From: CAMLHU01 sp031393795
Lineage (GTDB): Bacteria > Gemmatimonadota > Gemmatimonadetes > Gemmatimonadales > GWC2-71-9
Reading direction: 5' to 3'
Assembly: GCA_031393795.1 (NCBI GenBank)
Contig: JANMWE010000166.1
Coordinates: forward strand, 1-7,065
DNA length: 7,065 bases
Made by a program: the position numbers and the translations under genes. Numbering within the stretch: position 1 is the stretch's first letter; every line of letters begins with the position of its first letter. The notes under the pieces are model-generated. The model had not been told where the DNA came from and searched no databases. It saw only the letters and a program-made list of their open reading frames with translations. Of the stretch, positions 6,661 to 7,065 are shown in pieces.

Positions 6661-6690
6661 AACTTAGCGGTCGGCCAGACCCCCGTCCAA
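6661..6690 (-). promoter_or_regulatory. Candidate promoter for the cupredoxin-kinase operon (possibly leaderless)
   Basis: On the minus strand, TTGGAC (6685-6690) and TAAGTT (6661-6666, fitting TANNNT) are 18 bp apart. A start site six bases past the -10 falls exactly on the A of the ATG at 6655, which would make the mRNA leaderless. This agrees with the absence of a convincing Shine-Dalgarno before that ATG. Each hexamer matches consensus at only three positions, so this is tentative. The gap between the divergent start codons is only 53 bp. No good promoter for the rightward gene was found in it; a weak TAGATT at 6635-6640 lies inside the cupredoxin gene. Confidence 0.3.
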
Positions 6691-6697
6691 CGCCTTC

Positions 6698-6702
6698 AGG
6701 AG
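6698..6702 (+). promoter_or_regulatory. Ribosome binding site fixing the GTG start of the porin-like gene
   Basis: AGGAG followed by a 6-nt spacer and GTG at 6709. This is the best Shine-Dalgarno in the window. It decides the start of a gene that has no upstream ATG and whose next in-frame ATG (6835-6837) lies beyond the signal peptide. Confidence 0.7.
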
Positions 6703-6708
6703 CCTCAG

Positions 6709-7065
6709 GTGAGCCACGTCACACGCCGCGCTTACACACTCATCCTCTCCCTTTCCGCCCTCGCGACCCCCCGGCTCGCCGCCCAGGAAGCAAAGCACGT
6801 CGCGTGGGAATGGGGGTTCCACGGCACCCTGCTGATGAACAGCTTCTACAACGACGCTCCGGTCAGCACCAGCGACGATCCCGCCTTTGCACTCGCCGCC
6901 GCGCCCCCCGGGTCCTTGCCCGGAAAGGCGCTCGGCGCGGCGATCCGGCAGACCCGACTGGTCGGGACCGCGGACCTCGCCGGATTCGCCGGCGGTGCCC
7001 TCCACTCCGAACTCGACGTCGACTTCTTCGGAGCCCAGCTCGCCGCGGGACGCTCCGGGCCGGCC
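6709..7065 (+). CDS. N-terminal part of an outer-membrane beta-barrel (porin-like) protein, continues past window
   Basis: The frame is open from GTG 6709 to the last base (119 codons, no stop), with a good Shine-Dalgarno six bases upstream. Residues 1-26 form a signal peptide: basic start (VTRRAY), hydrophobic core (TLILSLSALA) and a likely cleavage near LAAQ. The mature part begins AKHVAWEWGFHGTLLMNSFY, an amphipathic aromatic strand. It continues with RQTRL (80-84) and ELDVDFFGAQ (101-110), a pattern of alternating residues seen in early strands of porins of the DcaP-like type (a 'RQSRL ... DFFG' layout, from memory). It therefore probably lies in the outer membrane and moves or binds small solutes. 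It is transcribed divergently from the cupredoxin-kinase operon, with start codons 53 bp apart. The porin class is tentative because only the first third or less is visible; that it is a real exported protein is well supported. Confidence 0.75.
   Translation, partial: MSHVTRRAYTLILSLSALATPRLAAQEAKHVAWEWGFHGTLLMNSFYNDAPVSTSDDPAFALAAAPPGSLPGKALGAAIRQTRLVGTADLAGFAGGALHSELDVDFFGAQLAAGRSGPA

Overview
This is a high-GC window of ordinary bacterial chromosome. Nothing in it looks like a phage, transposon or CRISPR locus. The envelope-protein style fits Gemmatimonadota best: Tat/lipobox lipoproteins with Ig-like and beta-propeller domains, Hanks-type kinases with MCP-like sensor halves, and small plastocyanin-like proteins. 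Acidobacteriota or Myxococcota remain possible, because there is no rRNA or marker gene to settle it.

Layout, left to right. (1) 2-928 (+) is the 3' end of a large, probably secreted, beta-strand-rich surface protein. (2) 929-1443 is a long non-coding gap. It holds a textbook CRP/FNR-type palindrome (1223-1238), a plausible sigma70-type promoter (1330-1358) and a perfect 13-bp palindrome (1357-1385) that would overlap that promoter's -10 and start site. (3) 1444-3585 (+) encodes a putative Tat-exported lipoprotein with two Ig-like domains and a TolB-like propeller. (4) 3586-3851, between convergent genes, consists almost entirely of two adjacent long palindromic elements that share an arm. 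(5) On the minus strand, a two-gene operon runs from 6655 down to 3852. Its first gene is a periplasmic cupredoxin-like protein and its second is a TM-sensor-TM-HAMP-Ser/Thr kinase; they overlap by one base (TGATG). (6) Divergent from that operon, 53 bp away, begins a GTG-initiated gene with a good ribosome binding site (6709 to the window end). It encodes a signal peptide followed by what looks like the N-terminus of an outer-membrane beta-barrel porin.

The part with the most biological interest is 3852-7065. Three products placed in the outer membrane (porin-like), periplasm (type-1 copper site) and inner membrane/cytoplasm (sensor kinase) are encoded divergently and compactly. I infer, without proof, a redox, copper or solute sensing unit that signals through Ser/Thr phosphorylation. 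The second point of interest is the nested palindrome region at 3586-3840, where one arm could pair with either of two partners.
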